From Phoenix dactylifera (taxonomy: Eukaryota > Streptophyta > Magnoliopsida > Arecales > Arecaceae): a stretch of 64,000 bases of DNA. This document shows positions 22,156 through 34,891 of this stretch, in pieces; the stretch's first letter is position 1, and every line of letters starts with the position of its first letter. Position numbers and translations under genes: made by a program. The stretch spans positions 14,394,129-14,458,128 of the forward strand of contig NC_052397.1 in the NCBI RefSeq assembly GCF_009389715.1, written 5' to 3'. Below the pieces are notes generated by a model, which made no database searches, was not told the DNA's origin, and worked only from the letters and a program-made list of their open reading frames with translations.

Positions 22156-25100
22156 AATCCATGTAAGATACTATTTAATGGGAACTCTGGCACTTGATAT
22201 TTCAGCAGTTGTTCTCCTATCCAAAAGCAAATTAAAGCCACATAGTACCTTGAAAACTTTGGAAGATCTTTTGTCCCCAATGAAGGATAATAGATCTACT
22301 CTATTCAACTTGACATGCTACTCAAACTAACAAACTCTTGCCCAATTAAACTCTGTATTGCTGTCGAAATTGAAGACACATCCAACTGCATTTGATGCTT
22401 CACATAATTGCAATCACCATTATACATCTTGTGTGCCTAATACAACTCACTTTTTCAAAATGCACGGTTGAATTCACTGGAGGCATATAGATATATAGGT
22501 TGAGATGATTGATTTCATTATTGATCCCCTAGTTCATTTCATATGTTCGATTCTATAAGATGCATACCCATGGGAATCTAACCTAGTTTGCTTGCTTAGA
22601 ATAGTGAATTTTTTATCTTATTAATACACCACCCTTGGCATGGTATGGTTTATTCAATAGTTTGACATCATCTTTTACAAGTGGATATAAATTGTAAAAT
22701 CAACCTTCCTCCCTCCCTACATAGGTTAAGGATTTGTATTGTTGATTTTCATGCATGCATGCTTCTAGAATTTGGTGCGCTCAATCGTTAATCACCATGT
22801 ACCATATATAGCATGGATTATGCAAGTTTTCATTGAAACAATATTTATCTCATTGTACTTACCTTTGATAATTGAAAATAAGTATACGTTACGATCTGGG
22901 TGATACTTAACTAGTTTCATCCAAGCCTTCAAAGATACACTTTTTATCAACAATATAATCACACCAAGCCATGAATAAAATATTGTTAGCATAAACTTTT
23001 GCCAAATTTAAGTAATAAAAAATACACTCAACTTTTGTTTTTGTGATATAAGTTTAATTCTATAAAACGTTTCATAGTAGTTTGCCATTTTTTTATTAGA
23101 AAAGATGGCTAAAAATTAATTTATCAGAATTACTAGTTCAACAATTCATTTGTCCATGTTCGTCATGTACATGATAGAGTTGAATATTAATTATAAAAAT
23201 TAATATTTGAATAAGATTATATTTCAACCAACCTTGACAATGGCACAACAAATATAGTAGCATTTTGAGTTTCGCAACCAAAAGTTGAAGAGAACAAAAG
23301 GCATTACATGTCTAAGCAATGATAAAAGATAGTTGGGATGCAAGCATGCAACTATTTGTGCATGTTCGTAGACATTTTAACAAACTATTTCCAACTTTGG
23401 ATCCGCCACTCATCTCTAGCACCAAGGTAGCTCTAGATGTAATCTATGCTATCGAAACTTCTTGCTCTACCTAGAATCACTTTTCTACGCTTTGACTAAT
23501 CAAAGTCACGAATACCTACCTTGGTTGATGCATTAAAATAAAACAGTGACAAGGTGGCTCTTGTCTCCCTTATTTCAAAATAAAAAAAAAAAAAAATAAC
23601 ACCATTCCCCCTCCAATCTTCTAATTCTTAAACCACCAAGTCCACCTCACTCATATAATCAAATGAAAGATTAGGACTCCAATCACAAGCACAAGTCAAA
23701 CCTTCATCAAGGTTTCATTTTTTCCCTAGGGGTAGCCTCGTAAATAGCCTCCACAAGGTCATAAAACTATGGGACCTGCCTACGGGGCCACTTTCGTAAT
23801 TTCCTCCAACTACAAGGTCAGTCTCCCTCCTCCGTACGACCAGACACCGAAGCCTTAGCGGCGAAAATTCCTCCCTCCCCTTTCCTCATCCCGAGGTCGA
23901 TCTGCACCCATAAATCCTGGGTTGTCCAAACATTTCCCTCTTCCCAAATAGCCCTCAGTCCGTGTTCGAAATTACCAGCTCTGGCATGACGAGAATGCCC
24001 CTATTCTTTTGTCCACTTGCGAACATTCCTTCGTCCCCGAGATCCATCCAGTCCTCATTATTCTCGCCCTACTGCCATTGGATCACGTGATTGGAACCCT
24101 CCCATAAAAAGAAACCTTTTTCTATGGCAATTTGCCGTCACAAGCCCAAAGTTTGAAACCTTCAACGTTATCCCTTTTATAGTTGATTCTGTTCGAAATA
24201 ATAGCTAGTATTTCTGTCTTAAGAATAAAATAATAGCTAGTATGACAACCATTATAATGAGAAATAATAGACCATCCGCTTCTAAATGACATCAAAAGAC
24301 AATTGAGAAAGTGTGGCGCCTTTCAAGCTGTGCATATTTACATAGAGGTGAACATGCAGAGATGTGAAATAATAGACCACCCATTTCTAGAGAACATCAG
24401 AAGGTGACTAAGGAAGTGTGGCACCTTCAGAGATGAACATACCTACAGATCGGGTCGTCTCTTTTGCTGCCCACCATTTTAGAGATTTTCTCTGTACCTG
24501 CCTTATATCTGTTCTCTCACCTTTAGGTTACATCCTTTCTCTTGACTTTAATGGCAGTGCTCACACAAAATTAGTGTGAGCAGCCGATGTACCCAAAATA
24601 AATAAATAATAATAATAATAATAGATAAAAACTTATATCAATATCATAATAATAAATTGCTAACTGATATGAGATAAATTTTTTAAAAAATATTTTAATA
24701 TTTTGGTTATAAATTAAGGGCTTGTTTATGTCACCACATCAATAGAATCATATAAATGAGGATCTCTTATATGGACGCCAAAGTGAGCTGATCATAGTAT
24801 TCTTTTCAAGAATATAATAGAGATATTATCTAATAAATCTAGTGGACCTTGGCTCCCCATTTCTCAAAAGAAGAAAATGACTGAGATGCCTACCCCTTTC
24901 AGGTGGAGAGAAATGCCAACCAAGATTAGTTCATAGGACGACAAAAATATTTATATGCTAATGATTAATGAAGATGTTACTAAATTAACCGAGTGTTAGT
25001 GATTTTTATTGCTGATTGTTATTTACAGCATACAATAGGGCATCCTAAATTGTTAGACTAAAGCTAATGATTGAGCTAACGGTGATTGCTAATCTCACTA

Positions 25101-28100
25101 ACTCAAATTACTTGTAAACTTATGGATGCTAATCAGCTGATCCAAGCTGAGCATCCAATTGTTTGGCTGGCTTGATCATACTATTGGGGTGCTCGAGCTC
25201 GGGCTTTATTGGAGCTATGCTCAATCAAAGTTGCTCGAGCTTAGATTATCATTGCAAGCAAGCTAGTGCCCGTGTTTGGCTTATTTGCAAACTATTCTAA
25301 AGTGCAGTTTGATCTTGAAAATCTCTTTTCCTTTTTAATCAAATCAGAATGCTTGCATAAACTTCTCATGAGCCAAGCCTGAGTTGCTTAGTCTTGGTTC
25401 CCTATTCCTTTTCCACATTGGAAGACTAGTAAGTCAACCCGGTTTTAGTTGCCTTGGAGTCTAGATTATCTTTGAAAGCAACAGTACATGGCATGGAGTG
25501 GTCCCTGCCATAGGTCTACAAAGGACATTGTTATAGAATTAAGGTGAAAGAGGTCTGTCATGATGTTGCTTTCCATGAAGGCAATGGATGGACTTGTAAT
25601 GAATCCATAACTTCACCAAATAGGAACATCAATATAGTGCCTCAAACATATGGCAATAATTAGTTTCATGTAAAATATATTTCATGAGAAAAAAAATCCT
25701 GTCATTTTAAAACAAATTTTTTTTTTTTCCTTTGCTGAAATAAAATCTAAAATTTCTTCATTCTTTTCTCATTCTTGTATGTAAGAGCATTGCTCACATT
25801 TTAAACATTGTAGATTGAAGCACATGCCACGCCATATATGGAAGTAGAGGTTGAGATTCAACACCAACATTGGCATTAAATGTGAGAGGATAGAGATGAT
25901 TCTCCAACACAAAAATAAAAATTTAACGCCCAAGCACTTTGTCATAAACAAAATATAGCCCTGACACACTAGATGAGACTTGATAAGCATTATAGTGTTT
26001 CTAAAAATTTCAAAATAATTCTTTTGGAATAATTGTTGAAATATTGATTTGGATAAAAGATCGACAAATTAGTTTTAGGAAATCAACTGTCAGATCTACA
26101 TCCTTTTTGGGATGTAGTCATAGTAGTTAGTTTCAAAAGAAAAGGTTGGATGTTTGGAGCTAGAAAGATGAATAGGCTTCTATAATTAGATTTTTATGAG
26201 TAATGCAATGGATCCCAACCCTCTTTCTAAAAATAATCCTGCATTGCTTGCATAAGTCACAGAGCATGAGAGATTCATTATTTCTTTATGCCACAATCCT
26301 TGATGAATTGGAGCTATCCCTATACCATGTCTCATGCTAGCATTGTAAGAAAAGTTTTTGGTAATAGGTTCAACCTTCTAACCCTTTTTCTTGTTTATAA
26401 CTAAAGATGAAATTACTGAGGTATTATTGGTGTATGATCCTTCTATAATATGATTATTATATTTCAATTCAAATTTCTTAACCGAAATTGCATGTTCTAA
26501 CAATTGTAAGGTTAGCTTTCATTTTCTTCTATTGTTTTAACAATATATCTGGCCATTGTTATGATAAGGGGCAAAATTGATCCCAATTAAATATACCCAC
26601 ACTTATGGGATGCAGACTTTTTTCTGTTTTCTCCTTTTTTTTTTATTTGTGTTGAACAAAATGATGGGAAGGGCTGCAACACATTTCATTAGACATGAAA
26701 TGGGTACAAGAAGTGGAAAAAAAAATCAGAAAAAAAGAGAAAAAAAGACCTTTCACGGACAAATTATTGCTTTCGGCTTGTTTTGAGCAAATTTTTGCTT
26801 TCAACTTGTTTCGAGCAAACTTTTGCTTACGATATAAACTGACATGCATTTGTATGCCTGCATATATCGGTAGGCTGAATAATAATTTATACCGAACTCT
26901 CCAAGCTTAGGCTTAATATGCCCTAATTAGCTAGGATTACAGTGATGCAACTATATTCACCAATGCTTCTATTTAGAGGCTTACAAACCTATCTGTCTAT
27001 CTATTTGTTTATCAGTTTGCGTGCACGCGTGCATGCGCATGAGTGCATGTCTAAAGATTATAATCTCCTCGGAGTGGCAAAGGATTGTGATTACATTGAC
27101 ACTTGTTTTTGGTGTCATTCCTTAGAGAAAGAAAAGAACAAAATTGAGTCTCATTTACACAAAAGACTACAGTGCCAACTTGCTGCACACAAAATTTGGT
27201 CCTTTTCCTGTTAAGACCTTGGTTCCTTTCAAGCCAGGAGGCTATAGCAGCTTTTTTGTTAGACAGGTCCAAAATCTACGTTTCACGAGATCCAAGTCCA
27301 AATTTAGAAAAATAACTCCAAGCTTGGTTCCTAAAATAGACTTTGAAGCTGGCCTTCTGTGACCCACACACACACAATATCAAATTTATATGGCTTGCTT
27401 TTGTATAAAACCATCTTGGTTTTGGTCTCAACCATGTTTCAACTTTCACAAGGGATTCTCTATTTCAATTTAGACCCTAAACCTTTGCTGCATCTTTGAG
27501 GTCATGATGGTTGTAAAAAAAATGCATACTTTTGATCTGATCTTATTTTGTAAGGATCTCTTTCATCTCGATTTCGTTTATGTTTTCATGTTTCTGCATT
27601 GCCCTAGTTTCATATCATTTTCTGGCAATATAGTTCTAGTCATGTGTAAGGTTGCTCTGTTGCATTTATTATGTCACACTTGCATTAAATTGGTGTTCTT
27701 CAAGCTTCAGTATGCATTTGCTTTAAGTTCCAGATGCTATGAGGCTAGAATACTGGTTGTATGAAATTCACATGCAACCCGGTTTGAAGGTAATCGGTAT
27801 TTCATGCGCATGCGTAGATGAACATGGCTATGCCAATGTTTGTAACTGTATACTAAAAGATGAAGAAGGGATTATTTTTATATAACTCAAGTGTCATGGG
27901 GATGCATTCAAACATATGGTCCCTTTATTCCCTTGAAGTTATTCCCTTGAAGCACCATCTAGGCTCAGAAGATTGCCATAAATGCTGTCATTTTCCTAGT
28001 ATCAACTGCCTTCAGGATTTCCTTCAACTCAAAGCATTAGTTTTTTGGATTTTTTGGGTAAAAAATTGAAATCATTAGGTTCGTTCATGAGAACATGTAA

Positions 28101-28405
28101 TTAAATGAAGCACATTACTGATCACATGAGATGTGACCACATATTGACACTTCACCATAAGTCTGTCGAATAGATTATCTAATCAAAAACTTCCATATTG
28201 AACTCCCATTTATAATTTACAGCCTCTAGCAACCTTAAGGTAGTTGATTGGGTCACATCTGAAAGCCGCCATCGAATCATCAAACAAGAAAATTAGAATG
28301 GAGTAATGAGAAAACTTGCAACACACAATACACTCAATTTATAACCAAAAGGCTAAGCAATTTAGTGTTGCATCGACGAAGATGGTGGTCTTTGTAACTA
28401 GTCTT
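22156..28405. other. Long intergenic tract with small local repeats
   Basis: I find no gene in this 6.2 kb. Visible structure: a diverged tandem duplication with 105-bp spacing (units starting 24,261 and 24,366); an AAT microsatellite near 24,600-24,625; a 28-bp direct repeat at 26,767-26,794 and 26,795-26,822; and an alternating purine-pyrimidine patch near 27,018-27,048. A moderately GC-rich stretch at 23,740-24,000 is likely the remains of an older repeat. Confidence 0.4.
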
Positions 28406-28410
28406 CATTT

Positions 28411-28432
28411 GGGGGGGGGGGGGGGGGGGGGG
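28411..28432 (+). repeat. Run of 22 consecutive G
   Basis: An uninterrupted 22-base G homopolymer. It could form a G-quadruplex and is also a place where length may be misassembled. It lies just before the start of the GC-rich LTR fragment. Confidence 0.9.
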
Positions 28433-28439
28433 ACCACTG

Positions 28440-29345
28440 CTGCGACCTACAGTAACTTCTCCTAATGCTTATAATGACGTCCCGAGCTCAAGCTCGGGAT
28501 GCCCCAAAAGCCTATTCGACCCCAGGAGTATTCGCCGACCCGCCCTGACTAAGCTCGAGGCGTCTTCTGTATTCACCGACCCGCTCCGACCAAGCTCGGG
28601 GCGCCTTCTATGTTCACTGACCCGCCCCGACCAAGCTCGGGGCGCCTTCCATATTTGTCGAGCCGCTCCGAGCTTGAGCTCGAGGCGCTTTATCCAATAA
28701 CGTGCCCCGATCCTTGAGCTCAGGGCGCTCTATCGAGCACATCTCGGAATCAGAGATGCTAGGCCGACCTTAGCACTCGATAAGCCGACCTCGCCAAACA
28801 CATGATGCAACCTCTCACCGAGCTCGGTCTCGCCTACGGCCGCATCCACGAGCCTGTCTACGCTTGCCTACGTGGCCGTACACTGCAACGCCTCCGCGCC
28901 ATGCTTTGCTTGCGGGCCAACGACAGTCAAGGACAATGCCATGCTGCTTCAACCATACCCTGCTACAACTGTCAATGCTCTACCATTCACAAGAACGGAC
29001 TGCGCCATGCGCTCCAAGTAGGTTCTAGCTACGCGCCATCTGGCTTGAAGCCAACTTCTCTCATGATGGGAACGGGCCATACCTCCACCACCTGGGCATC
29101 TCTACATGGACTATAAATAGCCCCATCAGGTAACGCCGAGGGGACTTTTGATCCATCTAAGATTCACTCTAACTTGAACGTCGGAGGGCCATCATCGGAA
29201 CCACTGGTGAGGCTTTGTGCAGGTACGCCGTCGTGCGGAAGATGGTTCAACCTCTTCCTCAACTTTCTAGCAGCTCCCTCGACTCCTCCGGCGTGGTCAC
29301 CCTCAGGCCAAATTAGAACCACAATAGGTCCCATTTGCGCTCCTG
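28440..29345 (+). mobile_element. LTR fragment of an unrelated retrotransposon, with 41-bp minisatellite
   Basis: A GC-rich island in AT-rich DNA. At about 28,535-28,690 a unit containing CCGACCCGC and AAGCTCGGGGCGCCTTC repeats about four times at 41-bp spacing. A clean TATAAATAG box lies at 29,112 and is followed by a leader-like region, as in plant Ty3/gypsy LTRs. The left end resembles an LTR start (TGCGACCTACAG). No second copy or internal gag-pol is in the window, so this is a solo or broken LTR. Frames inside it are not genes. Confidence 0.55.
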
Positions 29346-29369
29346 AGCGAATTATGTGAGCCTTCTCCT

Positions 29370-29371
<2 letters not shown>

Positions 29372-29434
<63 letters not shown>
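29372..29434 (+). repeat. (CT)n microsatellite, about 31 units
   Basis: A near-perfect CT dinucleotide run of about 62 bp directly after the LTR fragment. It is likely polymorphic in length. Confidence 0.9.
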
Positions 29435-29439
<5 letters not shown>

Positions 29440-31963
29440 ACCATAGTAAGAGCTGAGATTTTAAAGAGTAATGGCAATGGCTCTTTCCTAGCTAGTGTAT
29501 TGCATTTGTCTAGTGGAGCACTTGGATGCTCCTTTCAAATGGAAATGATGTGAGGACATGAAGGAAAGGTGCATGTCTCCCTTGTTCTCATCCATGACTT
29601 GATGGCACTTTTATGAATCTGCACTCAGTGTTGGAGCATATGTCTTGTTTCCCTCACCATTAGGAGACTCCCTTGTCTTTTTTTAACAGGAGAGTAAGCT
29701 CCTCATATAATTCCATTAAAAAGCCAACCATTAAATCTCTCCTAGACTAATTTACCTAAACTAATTTTTGTAGCATCAAAATCCATGGTATACATTTTCT
29801 TAAAGAAATATAAGCTAGAAAATTTATGCGCCGAGCCTTGGAGTATATGTGTATAATGTATTGAGCTTGGCAATGCCAACTGAAACAATAGGACCAGATA
29901 TAGGTGGCTAGCCAAGGTTTGAAAGGACCCAGTTCCAAAGGATGGAGTAAATTCCCTTCATTATAATAGGCAACCAGAGTTATTTTAAGGGTCATCAGAC
30001 CTGCTATCTTTTATTTAAACCATTGCTACAGAGGAAACTCCACATTCCTTTGTTTGGAAGTTAGGTTTAAGGGCAGATGGCTTGAAATGGCTTATTGGTA
30101 GTTTGGTCTCCCTTAGTTACTAGGATGCTTCTGTTGGAAATTTTTTTCTTTTGCCTGGGATGCCAAGTGGCATATTTTTCAGTCTTCATTATTATCTCCA
30201 CATGGCTTTTTCATACCACTTCTAAGATTCCAAAATTTTCAGATTTCATTCAATAATGTTTTTTTTAAAAATTGCCACAAGAGAAAATTTTCATTTTCTT
30301 AGAAAATATAAATTTCAAAAGTTGGATCACACTTTCAGTCCTCAAATGGGATATCACATGGCTTTCATCTACTCAAACGCAAGCCTTGGATCTCAGGTGG
30401 AAGCTTGGAACCTTGATTGGCTTAAAGAAAGGCTTTTTATTGCAAATAACCTACCATGTATGCCCGAGAAATGGAGAAGACCCACAAGTTGGCTTGGGTT
30501 TTTTCATGTCTGGTTGGGTTGGGTCAATTCCCACTATTTCTCTAACTTTTTGTTGCATCCAATGTCTGCTGCTGCCGGTATCGAGCCCCAGATTGATCAT
30601 CCAGCAGCACGAGTAGGTACAAATTTGCTGAATTTTAATTATTTTTAAAAAAAATTAAGTGAAGTCCATAATAGGTTTACCAACTTTTATTTAAAATTCG
30701 CAAAAATAAAAGAGCCATCTCCTACGCATGACTGCACCTCGGCCTCCGCCGGCTGGCCTCTCTCTCTCCCCCCTTCTCCCCCGCTCTCTCTCTCTTCTTC
30801 TTTTTCGTTGCCACCGATACGACGCGAGATACTCTGAATCGGACGGTTCGAAATAGTTCCGCCAACCATAATTGCATCCATACCTAACTCAAGTAAAAAT
30901 TAAGTCAATTCCCTGGGTTTGGATTACAAAATGTTGGTCAGATCCAAGTTGTCACGTACAAATCAAATGTAGTTCAATATAGCTTGGAGCCTTAGTCTTC
31001 CAAAAAGGAAGCGCAAAGTAATTATTTCATATATGACATAAACCAATAGACACCTCCATAGGAATTCCACAGCATTTTATAAATGAAAGGAAAAATATTT
31101 TATAAGAATATCAACAACATGTATATCTTAAAATAAAAAAAAAAAAAGATGCACAAAGACCAGTTGAATTTGGTGACACCATCAATTTTTTAAGAGAAAA
31201 TTAATTCCGCATCCCTTGTTTGACCATCCTTTTAACTATTAGAGCCAGATACATTTCATTTGAATCAATAATAGATTAATCCTGCACACATTTGTGCCTT
31301 GCTTCACACACAAACATTTTTAAACACGGGTGAAACAACTAAAAATTCAGTTACCATAGAAATGAGGGATCGGTTGTCGAAATATTTTGATCAACATGCC
31401 CTAATTGTTAAATGGTTGGCAAGCCATGACCCCAGGTTAGGTTGCCCTTCTTCTCATGAACTAACAGATACTGGCATGGTCCTCACTCTTGTTATATGAT
31501 TGTGGTCAATCGCAGGAATCTAATAATCACCAAATGACAAGAATAAATGAACTACATCCAGTTAGATGGTCAAGTGTCTTATTTGACCCCATGTTAGGTA
31601 AGAAGATCAAGAGCCCAGGGACCCTTCATTTCAAGAATTACTTAGAAGGCACTCTATGCTAAGAGCTACTCTTCTCTCTTCCTTCCAAGGGCATAGCAGA
31701 TCTTCTTCCTCCCTTTAGGAGTTGTCACACCTTCTGTTCAAAAACAAGGCCCAACACCTTTCCTCCCACAGCCCAACACTTCCTCCAAAATCCCTCTCTT
31801 ATTTCCTCCTTCAGCTTGCTCCCTCCCCCAACCACAGCACCCATAAAACAACCTCAAGTCACCCACCCCAACCACATTCCTCTTGACCATCTAATCAGCA
31901 CAATACAATCTCCTCCATCACCTCCTCAAACACCCCATTCCTCCCCACCCTATCATCCCCACC
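29435..31963. other. Intergenic; pyrimidine-rich promoter-like stretch near 31.7 kb
   Basis: No supported gene. A short GC- and CT-rich patch lies at 30,735-30,830. From about 31,650 to 31,960 the plus strand becomes strongly C- and T-rich with few G, a composition typical of 5' leaders, directly before the ORF at 31,964. Confidence 0.4.
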
Positions 31964-32533
31964 TTGGAGGCCCACCAAGAAAAGGCCCTCCTCCAATGGG
32001 CCGCCGATCCCTTCGATGTCCGAGCTTATTGTTTGGATCTCCTTCATGGACAAAAGAGGTGGCCGCTTGAGTATGATGCCGGCAGCCCTAATAGGCCTGT
32101 TGACGGCGGCGATACTCTCGAATATGCGAACGTCGTCGAGCTTCTTAGTGGCAATGAGGAGACAACACTTTGGGGGCCCATGGATGGGGTGAGCCCATTA
32201 GGATCAAGTGATGCTTGCTCACTAGCAACTAGCTTTGCTCAGAAAGATCTCCAGTCTGATTTGATTAATGGCTCGACATCATCATTCAGTGACCGTGGTC
32301 TAAGATTGCAACCTGTTAGTCTGCAGTTACCAACAGATGTTAGAGCTTTGGATCAAGAAAGTAGAAACACTACTTACTATGCTCAAGACCCAGTATGGGC
32401 TTTAGACATGCGAACTTGGCCGACTATGAGGCCCAATGAAATGATACAACTTATCTTATCAGTCATTATGGGGTCAAAATCTGGAGGCATTTGCCCATCA
32501 GTTATTCAAAAGAAACTCAATACTCTATTTTAA
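31964..32533 (+). CDS. Unrecognised 189-residue ORF, possibly a gene or gene fragment
   Basis: An open frame with protein-like composition (MEAHQEKALLQWAADPFDV, then GDTLEYANVVELLSGNEE and LWGPMDGVSPLGSSDA). It is preceded by a CT-rich leader-like stretch and the frame continues open upstream of the first ATG. The last 40 residues may be intron read-through. I do not recognise a family. There is no signal peptide or membrane segment. It could be the first exon of an unassembled gene, a captured gene fragment or a decayed copy. Confidence 0.35.
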   Translation: MEAHQEKALLQWAADPFDVRAYCLDLLHGQKRWPLEYDAGSPNRPVDGGDTLEYANVVELLSGNEETTLWGPMDGVSPLGSSDACSLATSFAQKDLQSDLINGSTSSFSDRGLRLQPVSLQLPTDVRALDQESRNTTYYAQDPVWALDMRTWPTMRPNEMIQLILSVIMGSKSGGICPSVIQKKLNTLF

Positions 32534-34891
32534 TCCATCAAGGATTGTCTGAGCTCTTATTAATTACTTTATTTAACTCCAGACTAACAAATTCAATAGA
32601 CTAAACATGCTTCATCTGATCCAATCTAAAATCGACATTACTCAGGTTCAACAGCAGATATTAAATGGTTCTTGAGAAAGGAAGCAAGAGCCCCTAAGCT
32701 CTTCAGGAAAAGCATAACCACTATCACCTGAAAAAAAAGTACCGGAAAAATCAAAATAAAAAGTTTACAAAAAATATCAAGCTGTTTTTTCATTAGGTCA
32801 CAAGTTTAACATATTATCAAATCTTTTTTTCTTCCTATAAAAATGAAGATCCGAGCAGGTTATAGCAGAAGAATGACCTCCGCCAGTTCTATGGAGCCCT
32901 TAGCTGAACCTTTTCTTATGGAAGAAGAGCAGTTTGGGCTTGAGGATGGAACCTAATCTAGGGTTTTTTTGAAGGATTTAGAAGTGAGGAAACAGGATGC
33001 CTCCATTGCTGCTAGCCAATGAACTCTGATACAAGCTTGTGTGGTTGAGGATAGAGAAGGAATGGGAGCTGTGGATTTATATACGGACACACAGACCTGA
33101 AAGCTGTACCAAAAGGAATTTGAAGTCCAATCCAACATGGCTATACTTCATTTCTAGCTCTCCTACATGGACCAATGGACACAAGGAGCTGGAACAATAT
33201 AAAGGTCCACCATGTAAGTAGATGCATATTTGTGGCTGAAGCCATGTGATTTGTCTTGTAGATGAAGACAGGTGGAGGGGGGATGTGGGTATAAGGTAGG
33301 GTATGGGTTTAGAATCCCTCATCCAAAAAAAATAATAATAAAAATAAAAATAAAAAATAATAAAAAATTCTTTTTGGATGATGCACTCTTAGTCTCCTTT
33401 TTCAACCTCTGAATCCAAGTTATAAAAGCTAGATAATGAGCAAAGACCTCTCTGCCTTTTGGAATAGACTCTCATTTAAACTAGATAATGGAGAAAAATG
33501 TACACTACTGGGATAAATCATGGATGATCGATGAACAAAATTGTTAAAAATGTGAATCATCAAAAGGCTTGATTAAATCAATTAACCAAGAAAATCATGG
33601 AGAATAGTATAGGTGAGTAAAATGTCCCCAACAATTTGCAATTGTCCTTCATCAATTTAGATGATGTCATTGCTATGATTAAACTCAAAATTTTATTCAA
33701 AAGCTCGGTAAGGGGCTAAGGAAAAACAAGCAATGCTGGAATAACAAAGAACCTAACGAAGAACCCCCTATTTATTCAGCCCCTAACCTATTTCTTCGGA
33801 GTTATTTATGATAATAGTGTACCATTTTAGCATTTTACTAATGGGAACAAGACCAGAACAACAATGAAATATTATCCAAGCAGCAAAATATGTGTATGAA
33901 CGCTTACCGTATACTAGAAATAAACAACAGTACAGGTCTGTATTCAGAATTGTTTAATATCTGGTACCAAAGCAACCCACATAAAGAGCAAACCAAGCTA
34001 CCACATCTGCCACCACCACTGCACTATACCTGCTTCCACCACCACTATCATCAATGGAGATATTAAGTAGCATGACCAGCATGTCCCTCGCATCCAGCCT
34101 TACATACAGCACCTCCACCGAGCACTTCATCCCACCATTTGCAACCTGACCCCAGCCCCTCTGCCTCCCCTTCTTGAACTTGGGAGTCATGATGTGAGAG
34201 GAAGCACTGATGGCTATGATCCTCCGTTTGATAAAGCACTTTAGATGCATCAAATCCCTTTTTTCATAGCAGGCCATCATTCAGAGATTCACGATTCCTC
34301 TTGAACAATTCCAGATATTTAAATCCAAAAATACATTCAGACTTTGCATCTCCCCACCAACAACAGAACCATAAGCACCATCACTTCTTTATTTCTTCTC
34401 TCATAAAGCCAGGCAAGGAACAACATAATTCTTCCAGCACAATGCTGAGCCACCAACACTCCTTTCGCACTCCTTCCACCATACAGTTTAACTCCCATTT
34501 AGCATTGACATTCTTGCTTCCTTGACATCATTCACATTCAGTACAGTGACATTCCATCCAAAGAACTTGTTAACTAAAAACCTACTATACACTCCATCAA
34601 TTCCTCAGCAGCTTAAGCTTTTGGGTCAAGTGATTATTTTTCCATAGCACCAGAGCTAAGGTTGCTTGAGATCATGGGTTTAGATCTCTTCCAAGTATAT
34701 ACATAATTAATCCGGTAGTTATCCTGAGGAGTAACCTGTAACTGTTGCATTAAGGTTCAGTGATTCTGGACTTGCTGCTCTGAAGGTCATCTTAATAGCA
34801 TCAGTTGCAGTAGGGCCCACCAATCTTAAAGTTGTTTCAGCAGCAGTCTTTAATCTTGACTTCCGTAGACTTGCTGATACTACTACTTGTT
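32534..34891. other. Intergenic, no gene seen
   Basis: AT-rich DNA with a simple (AATAA)-type stretch at 33,328-33,366. Short frames on both strands, including one of 108 residues at 33,954-34,280 on the minus strand, have no recognisable motif. The right end should contain the 3' UTR of the zinc-finger gene. Confidence 0.35.

Noticed and set aside
28802..29359. Two plus-strand ORFs
   Set aside because: They lie inside the LTR fragment, one across its TATA box, and show no domain.
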